The position numbers and the translations under genes were made by a program. A stretch of DNA of 28,451 bases from a virus: IMG/VR virus record IMGVR_UViG_3300002144_000388, positions 1 through 28,451 of that record. One strand, given 5' to 3'. This document shows positions 13,900 through 20,732 of this stretch, piece after piece (positions within the stretch are counted from its first letter, which is position 1; each line of letters begins with the position of its first letter). Under the pieces are notes generated by a model, which did not search any database, was not told the DNA's origin, and saw only the letters and a list, made by a program, of their open reading frames with translations.

Positions 13900-15126
13900 A
13901 TGCAGTTAATTAGCTCATCAGCCGTGGGAGACCGTAACGGCTTTTATCAAGTAGGCAATCGAAAAACTTACTTAAAAACTGAGCTAATGGACTGGATGCA
14001 CCACTTGCCAACAGACTGGCATTGGAACTATAACGATGAGTTCTTTGGGCAGTTTGATTGGCAAGTGGAGCCATCAGAAGATATACGTGAGTTGTATAAG
14101 CAACGTGCATTAGAACTCAGACAAAACTACGACTATCTTGTTTTATACTATAGCGGCGGCCACGACAGTTCTAATACACTGTATGCATTCCTAGATAACG
14201 GAATCCCACTGGACGAAGTGTGTGTGTATTACAGTAGACACGATACAGTTAGTAACCAGTATAAAGAGCTTAATACACTTACATGGAATAAAGTTAAGTG
14301 GCTTAAGGATAAGTATCCACATCAGAAATTTCGCATCATCGATTATGCTGATATGTATAAAAATTGGTCTGACATTATAGCTAGCTACGGATACAAAGAC
14401 GACTTGTTTGATGTGTTTGGCAGTATGCTTAGTGTTAATCGTATTATTGCAGACGAGTTTTACCAAACAGTGCCAGACTGGAACCAGTTGATTGCTAATG
14501 GAAAAAAGTTTGCCTGGGTATTCGGCGCAGATAAACCAATGATTAGGTATCTAGACGGTGCATGGATATTCAACTTCCACGATGCATTTGTACAATGTCG
14601 AATGACGCCATTGCGACAGTTATACGATGATGGTACCCGCGGTAGCTATGAGTACTTTTATTGGAGTCCAACTGAGGCCTGTCAGAAGATTATTCGCAAG
14701 CAATGCCATTTGCTAGCACATGCATATAACGAGCAAGCAAAGATCGACTTTAGTAAAATACCCGGCGCAAAAAAGTTTAATCCAGGGTACGGATGGGAAA
14801 TAGACACTATGAGCAAACAGTTTGTTAGTACCATCTACCCTCGCTTATTTGACTTTGGCGAAACATATTACGTTGAAAAGCATCACCAATACATATTCGG
14901 TAATAGGGACCAATGGTTCTTTGACAGCAATCACGACGGTGCTCGCAAGCACCAAGACATGTACCAAAGTTTAAATAGTACATTGTATAGCCACTACCAT
15001 AGTTGGATGAACGATGGCACTAGGATCGAAAACGGCTTAAAAAACTGTATAAGTCAAAACTATGTATTTTTAGAAAATAAATCCATAGAAGACCCCGACG
15101 TAAAGTTACATTCTGGTGTAATTTAA
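13900..15126 (+). CDS. PP-loop ATPase / adenine nucleotide alpha-hydrolase-like protein
   Basis: The predicted 408-aa protein starts at ATG 13900, one base after the preceding stop. The phosphate-binding PP-loop YYSGGHDSS (83-91) matches the SGGxDS motif of asparagine synthetases, tRNA thiolases and QueC-like enzymes, which adenylate a substrate. The rest is rich in aromatic residues and not assignable; no glutaminase domain is present, so it is not a complete AsnB. Possible roles are nucleotide, tRNA or small-molecule modification. Similar PP-loop proteins occur in marine T4-like phages. Co-transcription with TTT set 3 is likely; functional coupling is not shown. Confidence 0.75.
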   Translation: MQLISSSAVGDRNGFYQVGNRKTYLKTELMDWMHHLPTDWHWNYNDEFFGQFDWQVEPSEDIRELYKQRALELRQNYDYLVLYYSGGHDSSNTLYAFLDNGIPLDEVCVYYSRHDTVSNQYKELNTLTWNKVKWLKDKYPHQKFRIIDYADMYKNWSDIIASYGYKDDLFDVFGSMLSVNRIIADEFYQTVPDWNQLIANGKKFAWVFGADKPMIRYLDGAWIFNFHDAFVQCRMTPLRQLYDDGTRGSYEYFYWSPTEACQKIIRKQCHLLAHAYNEQAKIDFSKIPGAKKFNPGYGWEIDTMSKQFVSTIYPRLFDFGETYYVEKHHQYIFGNRDQWFFDSNHDGARKHQDMYQSLNSTLYSHYHSWMNDGTRIENGLKNCISQNYVFLENKSIEDPDVKLHSGVI

Positions 15127-15148
15127 TACTTACGCATTACCTTATAGG

Positions 15149-15177
15149 TTGACAGTACTGCGAGTTGGTGTTATTAT
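15149..15177 (+). promoter_or_regulatory. sigma70-like promoter
   Basis: TTGACA (15149-15154), 17-nt spacer, TATTAT (15172-15177); TATAAT at 15175 would need a 20-nt spacer. It lies 31 nt before the small gene at 15209. Confidence 0.65.
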
Positions 15178-15208
15178 AATAGAACACTAACAAAACGAGG
15201 TACATCCA

Positions 15209-15385
15209 ATGAACAACTTTGAATCTGTTGAAATTCGCAAAGCTACAAATGGCTTTATTTTAATTGTAACTGATAACGACGGCGAAGCAAAAGAATATGT
15301 GTACGATACTAGTCGTAAACTAATGCGTGTTCTTAAACCAATGCTAGAATCTGGACGTGCTATTTCCACTAATGAAACCGATTAA
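15209..15385 (+). CDS. small hypothetical protein (58 aa)
   Basis: An ATG follows ACGAGG and a sigma70-like promoter. The 58-aa product is soluble and mixed in charge (MNNFESVEIRKATNG... to SGRAISTNETD). A frame on the opposite strand of the same region is a shadow. It has no recognised domain. The next gene begins 9 nt downstream, so the two form one unit of early-type genes. Confidence 0.65.
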   Translation: MNNFESVEIRKATNGFILIVTDNDGEAKEYVYDTSRKLMRVLKPMLESGRAISTNETD

Positions 15386-15394
15386 GGTTGATAT

Positions 15395-16123
15395 ATGCCT
15401 ACCATTCAAGAGCAAGAAGATTTAGTAGAATTAATTAAACACGGTCCTCAGACATATCGAATTAGTCTGTCAGGCTACGGTGGCGAAATGGTATTCGGAA
15501 CAGTCACCGACGAACAAGGCGAGTATTGGAAAAGTCGCCCTGCCAACGACTTTTTCGAATATATAATGGATTGCGATAGGGAAGAAAACGAAGAGTTTGC
15601 AGATGTTCCGGAAGATGCTAAGTTCGATGGTGAATGGTATGAGCAAGAAGATATCTCACATGAGAATGGAGCAACTAACGATCGTATCGGTACTCACGTC
15701 ACAATCGAAAAGCTAGAAAGTGATGAATACAATGCAAACATCATCGAAACAATCTTCGAAGGGCGCTACGGCGAACTAATTGATCAGTTTGGGTTAGAGT
15801 TTGACGATAGTCAATATACTGGAACTGATTACGGTGATCTGCAAAACAATAGAACAAGTCGTTATGTATTTTACGGAATGAGTGTTGAGAAAGGTAACTT
15901 TAGTAATTTCTGCTTTACACATATTGGCAAGATTGATTGGAGTTTACTTCGATTTACTGAAGAAGAATTTCCCAATGGCGATACATTTATCTCTAATGTA
16001 CATTTTGTCAACCCAGACGGTACTCCGAATACTCAAATTGATATTGAAGACCATGGCGGCGATGGAAGTAATGGTAAAGGTATGTATGCTGAGATATGGG
16101 ATCTAGACGACGAACAAGGCTAA
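15395..16123 (+). CDS. acidic hypothetical protein (242 aa)
   Basis: This is a strongly acidic soluble protein: aspartate and glutamate dominate, for example DCDREENEEFADVPEDAKFD (about 48-67), and it ends in DLDDEQG. No domain is recognised. Acidic early phage proteins can mimic DNA or inhibit host enzymes, but nothing here demonstrates that. It starts 9 nt after the 58-aa gene, and a stem-loop/promoter cassette begins immediately after its stop. Alternative frames inside it are shadows. Confidence 0.7.
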   Translation: MPTIQEQEDLVELIKHGPQTYRISLSGYGGEMVFGTVTDEQGEYWKSRPANDFFEYIMDCDREENEEFADVPEDAKFDGEWYEQEDISHENGATNDRIGTHVTIEKLESDEYNANIIETIFEGRYGELIDQFGLEFDDSQYTGTDYGDLQNNRTSRYVFYGMSVEKGNFSNFCFTHIGKIDWSLLRFTEEEFPNGDTFISNVHFVNPDGTPNTQIDIEDHGGDGSNGKGMYAEIWDLDDEQG

Positions 16124-16186
16124 TGTTGCATAAAAACAACAAGAACTAAGTTTTTGGTAGACAATAATTACCAAATTTGTTATAAT
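16124..16186 (+). promoter_or_regulatory. PeSL-like cassette: stem-loop plus early promoter
   Basis: TGTTG-CATAAAAA-CAACA (16124-16141) lies right after a stop codon. It is followed by TAGACA (16158-16163), a 17-nt spacer and TATAAT (16181-16186). TTTGGTA (16153-16159) and TACCAAA (16169-16175) make an inverted repeat over the -35 box. The same stem-loop recurs at 18400. AGGAG and an ATG follow at 16219. Confidence 0.7.
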
Positions 16187-16218
16187 ATACACATAGCAAA
16201 GCAAAACAGGAGTAAGAG

Positions 16219-16680
16219 ATGAAAGTAGTAATCAACACCCAGTACAAAGAAAACTACGGTACGGTAGCTGAACCCTACTGGAAGTTCAAAGGCGGCTCTA
16301 CTTACATTGTGGTGGCAGCAGATCGTGCTGAAGCAGATCAAATTATTGCACAAGGTATGCCTACTCTTACCGCGTTGATCGAGGACTGTAACCCAATGTG
16401 TGAGGAGTACATCATTGGAACCAGCATCCAGTCTGATGGTGCGCAGATATACGAAGACTGGGAATCACCTACTCAGCTGATGTGGAAGGCCGGTCGCTGG
16501 AGTGCATACCGTGTTACTGAAAATGGTGAGTATGGTTATATGCGCTCAGAGATAGCCCGCAAAATCGAAACGTGGGACATGATGATGGCAGGCGAGCGTG
16601 AGAATTATGTCTGCACTTACGTGATGCGTGATGGCAGGATTGTTAAAGAATCAGATTTATCTTTGGAGTTAGTGGATTGA
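16219..16680 (+). CDS. hypothetical early protein (153 aa)
   Basis: A canonical AGGAG lies 6-10 nt before the ATG. The product is soluble (153 aa) with no recognised motif. It begins [16 protein letters not shown] and contains a tryptophan-rich middle ([16 protein letters not shown]). It is the first gene of an operon whose later genes overlap by ATGA or TTGA, including the ferredoxin that starts inside its stop codon. Such proteins are common in T4-type early regions and usually target host functions; none can be assigned. Confidence 0.75.
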   Translation: MKVVINTQYKENYGTVAEPYWKFKGGSTYIVVAADRAEADQIIAQGMPTLTALIEDCNPMCEEYIIGTSIQSDGAQIYEDWESPTQLMWKAGRWSAYRVTENGEYGYMRSEIARKIETWDMMMAGERENYVCTYVMRDGRIVKESDLSLELVD

Positions 16681-16997
16681 CATTTCTAGTTACTGATAAT
16701 TGTATTAAGTGTAAGCACACCGATTGTGTTGATGTTTGTCCTGTGGATTGCTTTCACGAAGGCCCTAACTTCTTAGTAATTAATCCAGACGAGTGTATTG
16801 ATTGTGGGGTATGTGTGCCGGAATGCCCTGTTGATGCAATTTCGGACGAAGGTGATCTAGATGATAGAGACTTTTGGTACGACACAAATAAGAGGTTAAG
16901 CGTCAAGTGGCCTGTAATCTATAAAAAGAAATCTGCATTACCTGGCGCGGCAGAGTGGGACGGCGTGCCAGATAAAATCAATTTACTTGAAGAATGA
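16677..16997 (+). CDS. fdxA: 7Fe ferredoxin, FdxA type ([3Fe-4S][4Fe-4S])
   Basis: The predicted 106-aa protein closely follows the pattern of Azotobacter ferredoxin [39 protein letters not shown] and PECP. By that alignment C9, C17 and C50 ligate a [3Fe-4S] cluster; C21, C40, C43 and C46 ligate a [4Fe-4S] cluster; C25 is the extra conserved cysteine. Length matches (107 in Azotobacter). The start is TTG overlapping the previous TGA (TTGA), so translation is coupled. It is an electron carrier, possibly for the desaturases or the radical SAM enzyme (inference). Phage ferredoxins known from cyanophages are plant-type 2Fe; a bacterial 7Fe type is unusual. Confidence 0.93.
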   Translation: MTFLVTDNCIKCKHTDCVDVCPVDCFHEGPNFLVINPDECIDCGVCVPECPVDAISDEGDLDDRDFWYDTNKRLSVKWPVIYKKKSALPGAAEWDGVPDKINLLEE

Positions 16998-17221
16998 ACG
17001 ACGAAAGCAATTTACCAATTGAACAGCAGAGTCTGGTGTTCCGTCTGAAAAAACGTGCGGAGATTCGTAGACAAATTGCACACCGTAAGAGTGTTGCAGA
17101 AGGCAAGACTGACAGAATTGCTGATCTACTGGACGAAGCAGCCAAAGAGATTTTAATACTACAGTCAACCTTGGCCGAAGCAACCAGGCATACCATAGGA
17201 AGGGATAACTTTCAACCATGA
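16994..17221 (+). CDS. small hypothetical protein (75 aa)
   Basis: The start overlaps the ferredoxin stop (ATGA). The product is charged and probably helical, with a basic patch [14 protein letters not shown] (about 18-31) followed by an acidic helix [15 protein letters not shown] helical or coiled-coil role is likely, but no family is recognised. Two frames on the opposite strand are shadows. Confidence 0.65.
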   Translation: MNDESNLPIEQQSLVFRLKKRAEIRRQIAHRKSVAEGKTDRIADLLDEAAKEILILQSTLAEATRHTIGRDNFQP

Positions 17222-17400
17222 ATGAATATTTTAAAGAACAAATTGCAGGTGGTGCTACAGATCAATTCTTCTATGGCACAGAACACAATGGAGAAGTAAA
17301 GATCCAACGACATCGTGGATCATTGGACGCTTTTCCAGAAGGATTAGTATTTGATCGTATGATGGGATCTACTCCATTTTTTAAATTGGCGGCAGAATGA
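17218..17400 (+). CDS. small hypothetical protein (60 aa)
   Basis: It overlaps the previous gene by ATGA and the next by ATGA, which supports translation. The 60-aa product ([12 protein letters not shown]... FKLAAE) has no recognised motif. Confidence 0.62.
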   Translation: MNEYFKEQIAGGATDQFFYGTEHNGEVKIQRHRGSLDAFPEGLVFDRMMGSTPFFKLAAE

Positions 17401-17618
17401 ACGAACGAATTAATGGACTTTGGTGGAAGGCTCGGATAGGTTATAACAATCAAAGTTGTGATCCAGAGGTGTTGGAAAAGTTCGCCGAGTTGATTGTGCG
17501 AGAATGTGTGACTGTTATGTACGATGATGCTATCAAACGAAAAGTTCCACCTGACATAAATCAAACACCTACTCATTATGCTGTGGCAGTATTAGAACAT
17601 TTCGGAGTTGAAGAATGA
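17397..17618 (+). CDS. small phage protein of the KFAELIVREC family (copy 1)
   Basis: The 73-aa product begins MNERI and contains KFAELIVREC (about 28-37), then ends with HFGVEE. The same frame of motifs (MNERI, KFAELIVREC, HFGVKE) occurs in the gene at 17685, so they are paralogues. This short family is common in T4-like and other phages with unknown function. Overlapping ATGA junctions on both sides place it in the early operon. Confidence 0.72.
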   Translation: MNERINGLWWKARIGYNNQSCDPEVLEKFAELIVRECVTVMYDDAIKRKVPPDINQTPTHYAVAVLEHFGVEE

Positions 17619-17683
17619 TTGAGATTGTAGCACTGATTTGCGTAGTTGGACCAACGATTGTTGTACACTACTTGGGGAAATAA
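17615..17683 (+). CDS. predicted 22-aa single-helix membrane microprotein
   Basis: A 22-codon frame starts ATGA-overlapping the previous stop and ends 1 nt before the next ATG, filling the gap exactly. The product MIEIVALICVVGPTIVVHYLGK is almost entirely one hydrophobic helix. Position and composition support it, but its length makes the call tentative. Confidence 0.5.
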   Translation: MIEIVALICVVGPTIVVHYLGK

Positions 17684-17684
17684 T

Positions 17685-17897
17685 ATGAACGAACGAATTC
17701 AACAACTTGCTGAACAGGCTGGATGGGGTAAGGGAGAAACACATGACGATTGTATGCAGTGCAGTCCTTTTGACAAAGAAAAGTTTGCCGAGTTGATTGT
17801 TCGGGAATGTGCTGCCGAGGCCGACAAGCAAACTATTTACTGTAGAGGTATTCCATGGGGTAAGTGGATTAAGCAACATTTCGGAGTTAAAGAATGA
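17685..17897 (+). CDS. small phage protein of the KFAELIVREC family (copy 2)
   Basis: The start is set at 17685 (MNERIQQLAEQ), matching copy 1; an extension to 17646 would overlap the 22-aa frame. The 70-aa product has KFAELIVREC and a C-terminal HFGVKE as in copy 1, but a different middle (GETHDDCMQCSPFDKE, with two cysteines spaced CX2C). Only one CX2C pair is present, so metal binding is uncertain. It ends in ATGA with the next gene. Confidence 0.72.
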   Translation: MNERIQQLAEQAGWGKGETHDDCMQCSPFDKEKFAELIVRECAAEADKQTIYCRGIPWGKWIKQHFGVKE

Positions 17898-18193
17898 GAA
17901 ATTCTGACGTACAGCGAGAGATCAACTCCATGACAAAAAATATGAGTAAGTATAAAACAACTATTTTGCAAGTGTGTATTCATCGTGAAGAAGTTAATCC
18001 AATTTTTGGAGAAGGCAATACCTATGTTAGTGTAGATGATGAAGCAGGCGGCCCGTTCCTTACTATTGAGCAACACAACGATGACATTGAGCCCGGAAAA
18101 GTTCGCATGGACTATGAAGAATTTTTAGCAGTTGCAGAAGCGGCAAAAATGCTAATGCATCAGATGTACATTGAACAGGCAGCACAAGAATGA
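17894..18193 (+). CDS. hypothetical early protein (99 aa)
   Basis: Starts by ATGA overlap. Soluble, acidic in the middle (VSVDDEAGGPFLTIEQHNDD) with a helical C terminus (FLAVAEAAKMLMHQMY). An internal ATG at 17930 is a possible shorter start. No family recognised. Confidence 0.65.
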   Translation: MRNSDVQREINSMTKNMSKYKTTILQVCIHREEVNPIFGEGNTYVSVDDEAGGPFLTIEQHNDDIEPGKVRMDYEEFLAVAEAAKMLMHQMYIEQAAQE

Positions 18194-18375
18194 ACGACCG
18201 TCTGGCATACTACAATGTGATCCAGGCAGAAATTGCTACCTTATACGATATGCTTCGTCCTGAAGATACCGGGCACATTTATACAGCAATCAGTGTGTTG
18301 GAACACCGACTGACTGAAATTAAAACAGAGATGACTGCGCAAGAACGCACGTTTATTATACTTAGAGACGGGTAA
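18190..18375 (+). CDS. small hypothetical protein (61 aa)
   Basis: Starts by ATGA overlap and is the last gene of the operon. The 61-aa product looks helical (MNDRLAYYNVIQAEIATLYD...). It is followed by a stem-loop/promoter cassette. No family recognised. Confidence 0.63.
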   Translation: MNDRLAYYNVIQAEIATLYDMLRPEDTGHIYTAISVLEHRLTEIKTEMTAQERTFIILRDG

Positions 18376-18398
18376 GTTTGCACCCAGCGGTTAACTAA

Positions 18399-18465
18399 GT
18401 GTTGCATAAAAACAACACAAATTTGGTAGATTTTGGTTGACATTATAGTTGGTGATCTGTATAAT
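18399..18465 (+). promoter_or_regulatory. PeSL-like cassette: stem-loop plus early promoter
   Basis: GTGTTG-CATAAAAA-CAACAC (18399-18418) contains the same 18-nt sequence seen at 16124. It is followed by TTGACA (18437-18442), 17-nt spacer, TATAAT (18460-18465), then AGTATACATAGACAGCAACA and AGGAG. Nearly the same sequence recurs around 19290. Confidence 0.8.
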
Positions 18466-18501
18466 AGTATACATAGACAGCAACAAACAGGAGTAAGCAA
18501 A

Positions 18502-18675
18502 ATGGCAGGTAAAGCAAAATCGGTATATCTTCAAGTAGTCCCAAAAGGGGAGTTGATCAGCATATTTAAAAAAGTATTTTTCGACGCTAAAAGTTATAAT
18601 GAGTTTGTAAAAACAGATGAGTTCAAAGAAAAATATCCCACAGATCAATATCAAATTATTAAAGAAGTTTATTAA
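18502..18675 (+). CDS. small hypothetical protein (57 aa)
   Basis: The start ATG 18502 is chosen because AGGAG lies 9-13 nt upstream; a longer frame back to 18433 would run through the promoter. The product is basic and soluble (MAGKAKSVYLQVVPKG...). No family recognised. Confidence 0.7.
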   Translation: MAGKAKSVYLQVVPKGELISIFKKVFFDAKSYNEFVKTDEFKEKYPTDQYQIIKEVY

Positions 18676-18694
18676 TAATACAACGGAGACTAGT

Positions 18695-18931
18695 ATGGGA
18701 TATCGTGTTATAGCAGATAAACAACAAATGGATATGATGCGTGAAACATACGGTCCGCGCAAAGGACTTGAAGGTCCGTTTAACTTCGGCGGCAGGGTGT
18801 TGTATTATGACAACAAAGAAGGTCAGTACTACGATCCTACTACTGATTTTTATGTTGAGCAGGATGAAATGGACATGATTCATGCTCAACTGTTAACTGT
18901 AATTAGTGGCAAGGAAACAACAGAAATCTAA
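18695..18931 (+). CDS. small hypothetical protein (78 aa)
   Basis: The start at 18695 (MGYRVIADKQQM) has GGAG 8-11 nt upstream; a longer frame back to 18617 would overlap the previous gene. The product contains a RVLYYDNKEGQYYDPTTDF stretch. It ends inside the stem-loop that precedes the next promoter. No family recognised. Confidence 0.68.
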   Translation: MGYRVIADKQQMDMMRETYGPRKGLEGPFNFGGRVLYYDNKEGQYYDPTTDFYVEQDEMDMIHAQLLTVISGKETTEI

Positions 18932-18970
18932 TAGATTTTGGTTGACAAGAAACGCCCATATCTGTATAAT
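18924..18970 (+). promoter_or_regulatory. PeSL-like cassette: stem-loop plus early promoter
   Basis: AAATCT-AAT-AGATTT (18924-18938) spans the stop codon of the previous gene. TTGACA (18942-18947), 17-nt spacer and TATAAT (18965-18970) follow, then AGTATACATAGCAAAGCAAGGAG. The spacer AACGCCCATATCTG nearly equals that at 19299. Confidence 0.78.
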
Positions 18971-18999
18971 AGTATACATAGCAAAGCAAGGAGTCGGAC

Positions 19000-19263
19000 A
19001 TGAAAGTTTCAGAATTGACAGCGTTTGTAGATCGTAAAAACGCATTTTCTTTTGGTGGTAAACTGCTCAGTCTGCAAAGCGCCGCTGATCGTCAAACGAT
19101 TGCCGAACTGATTGATAGTGAACTAAGTCCAGAGAACCTGAGCTGTGATGGTGAAATTAGTATGACTGAAGTGCGTCGCAAACTCAATGGGCTTACTAAA
19201 GCAGGCAATCAGTTGCTCAAGTTAGATCCCACTGTTAAAATGTGGGAACTAGATGTTGTTTAA
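19000..19263 (+). CDS. hypothetical early protein (87 aa)
   Basis: AGGAG lies upstream of the ATG. The predicted product is soluble, 87 aa (MKVSELTAFVDRKNAF...). It has its own early promoter 30 nt upstream of the start, and its stop codon lies within the next stem-loop. No family recognised. Confidence 0.7.
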   Translation: MKVSELTAFVDRKNAFSFGGKLLSLQSAADRQTIAELIDSELSPENLSCDGEISMTEVRRKLNGLTKAGNQLLKLDPTVKMWELDVV

Positions 19264-19318
19264 AAACAACAAAAATTAGCAGATTTTGGTTGACAAAAAA
19301 CGCCCAGATCTGTATAAT
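19255..19318 (+). promoter_or_regulatory. PeSL-like cassette: stem-loop plus early promoter
   Basis: GTTGTTT (19255-19261) and AAACAAC (19264-19270) form a stem spanning a stop codon. TTGACA (19290-19295), 17-nt spacer and TATAAT (19313-19318) follow, then AGTATACATAGACAGCAACA and AGGAG, identical to the copy after 18465. Confidence 0.8.
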
Positions 19319-19352
19319 AGTATACATAGACAGCAACAAACAGGAGTTTAAT

Positions 19353-19529
19353 ATGCCAGGTACTATTCGTTTTATTGCAGGATTGTTAATGACATTTGGC
19401 GCAGTTGGTACATTGGACGTAGATCCAAGTGCAAGTGTTTTGATCCAGGGTGCATTAGCAGTTTGCGGACTAGCTATTATGTGGTCAGGCGTATCAGCAA
19501 TAAAGCAATCACAGGTTGACACATTTTAA
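19353..19529 (+). CDS. small two-helix membrane protein (58 aa)
   Basis: The start ATG 19353 follows AGGAG; the longer frame to 19242 runs through the promoter. The 58-aa product has two hydrophobic helices (about 5-20 and 29-47) joined by a short polar loop (DVDPSAS). Inner-membrane location is likely. Small early membrane proteins of T4-type phages often affect the envelope or superinfection; no role can be assigned here. Confidence 0.7.
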   Translation: MPGTIRFIAGLLMTFGAVGTLDVDPSASVLIQGALAVCGLAIMWSGVSAIKQSQVDTF

Positions 19530-19543
19530 ATCTGTGCTATACT
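19516..19543 (+). promoter_or_regulatory. sigma70-like promoter for the AAA ATPase
   Basis: TTGACA (19516-19521), 16-nt spacer, TATACT (19538-19543). It overlaps the end of the preceding small membrane protein gene. AAGGAG and ATG 19586 follow. Confidence 0.75.
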
Positions 19544-19585
19544 AGTAGAGTAAGTTTAGTCAATTGAGGAATTAAGGAGCCAAAA

Positions 19586-20602
19586 ATGACAGCAATGATT
19601 CGAGTTAAGCAAGGACAGTATCGCGCTAATGATGTTAGTGGGCAGGTATTTCGTTTAGCAGAGCAATTCAAGTACACCGCTAAAGGTTCATACGTTACAG
19701 TTTTCAATGATGATAAGTTTGCAGGGATGCCAGACAAGCTTCGCGTTAAAGTTGCTGATATTTCAGATTACGAGTTTTTGGGAGAGCACGAAGTGAGCGA
19801 AATGTCAACACCTATTGCGCAAGTTAGCGACGAAGAGCGCATGGCAGAAATTCGTGATCGTTTTAATATTCTGACAGAAATGACTACCGCATGTGTTGCA
19901 GGCGACATTCGTGCAATGATTGTGAGTGGCCCCCCTGGTGTAGGCAAGAGCTTTGGTGTTGAACGAGAAGTTGAAAAAGCAACTCTGTTCGACGAGCTAG
20001 CAGGACGCAAACTCCGGGCAGATGTTGTTAAAGGTAGCACTAGCCCAATCGGATTGTACACTACCTTGTACAAATTCAGTGATGCTAACTGTGTGTTAGT
20101 GTTTGATGACTGCGACTCTGTGTTGCTCGACGACACCTGCCTGAACTTGCTTAAAGGTGCCTTAGACTCGGGCAAGAAGCGTAAGATCAGTTGGTTGAGC
20201 GACAGTCATATGTTGCGTCGCGAAGGAGTGCCAGACAGTTTTGAATTTAAAGGCTCGGTTATCTTCATTACTAACTTAAAGTTTGACACAATGAAAAGTC
20301 AGAAGTTGCGAGATCACCTAGACGCATTGCAATCACGTTGCCACTATTTAGATCTGACATTGGACACTATGCGTGACAAGATTTTGCGCATCAAGCAAAT
20401 TGCTGGCGACGGCGAGTTGTTTACTGACTACGACTTTACTCAGTCACAACAAGATGAAATTATTAATTTCATGTATGCTAAAAAAGATGTACTGCGCGAA
20501 ATGAGTTTGCGTATGGCATTGAAGATTGCTGATCTTGCTAAGAGTTTCCCAACTCGCTGGCAGGCAATGGCAATGGTAACTTGCGCAAAAGCAGGTTGCT
20601 AA
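19586..20602 (+). CDS. phage AAA+ ATPase
   Basis: The predicted 338-aa protein has Walker A GPPGVGKS (115-122), Walker B VLVFDDCD (170-177) and a sensor-1 strand IFITN (226-230). The first 75 residues form a separate N-terminal region. It belongs to a phage AAA family found in many tailed phages. It is not the gp44 clamp loader: the Walker B is FDDCD rather than the DExx form and it lacks the RFC-type N terminus. It probably remodels a DNA or protein complex during replication. It has its own promoter, a strong AAGGAG site and a strong terminator 50 nt after its stop, so it is a separate transcription unit. Confidence 0.82.
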   Translation: MTAMIRVKQGQYRANDVSGQVFRLAEQFKYTAKGSYVTVFNDDKFAGMPDKLRVKVADISDYEFLGEHEVSEMSTPIAQVSDEERMAEIRDRFNILTEMTTACVAGDIRAMIVSGPPGVGKSFGVEREVEKATLFDELAGRKLRADVVKGSTSPIGLYTTLYKFSDANCVLVFDDCDSVLLDDTCLNLLKGALDSGKKRKISWLSDSHMLRREGVPDSFEFKGSVIFITNLKFDTMKSQKLRDHLDALQSRCHYLDLTLDTMRDKILRIKQIAGDGELFTDYDFTQSQQDEIINFMYAKKDVLREMSLRMALKIADLAKSFPTRWQAMAMVTCAKAGC

Positions 20603-20652
20603 TATGGATTGTGGTGGTTCCTGACTGCTCCTAAAGCCACAAATCCATTTTG

Positions 20653-20687
20653 CCCCGGGGTACATTTTTTTGCCCCGGGGTTTTTTT
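20653..20687 (+). terminator. strong rho-independent terminator
   Basis: CCCCGGGG (20653-20660) and a second CCCCGGGG (20673-20680) pair as an 8-bp GC stem, followed by seven T. Each arm is itself palindromic. It ends the AAA ATPase unit. Confidence 0.88.
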
Positions 20688-20697
20688 AATTAAGTCG

Positions 20698-20726
20698 TTG
20701 CAATTTTCCTTAAAGGGTGTTATAAT
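20698..20726 (+). promoter_or_regulatory. promoter giving a near-leaderless mRNA
   Basis: TTGCAA (20698-20703), 17-nt spacer, TATAAT (20721-20726). The ATG of the next gene is at 20733, only 7 nt after the -10 box, so transcription would start at or next to the start codon. No Shine-Dalgarno sequence is present. Confidence 0.65.
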
Positions 20727-20732
20727 AAAAAA

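Noticed and set aside
13900-15126. Complete asparagine synthetase
   Set aside because: Only the PP-loop is visible; there is no N-terminal glutaminase domain.
19586-20602. Clamp-loader large subunit gp44
   Set aside because: Walker B and N terminus differ from the RFC/gp44 type; it matches a different phage AAA family.
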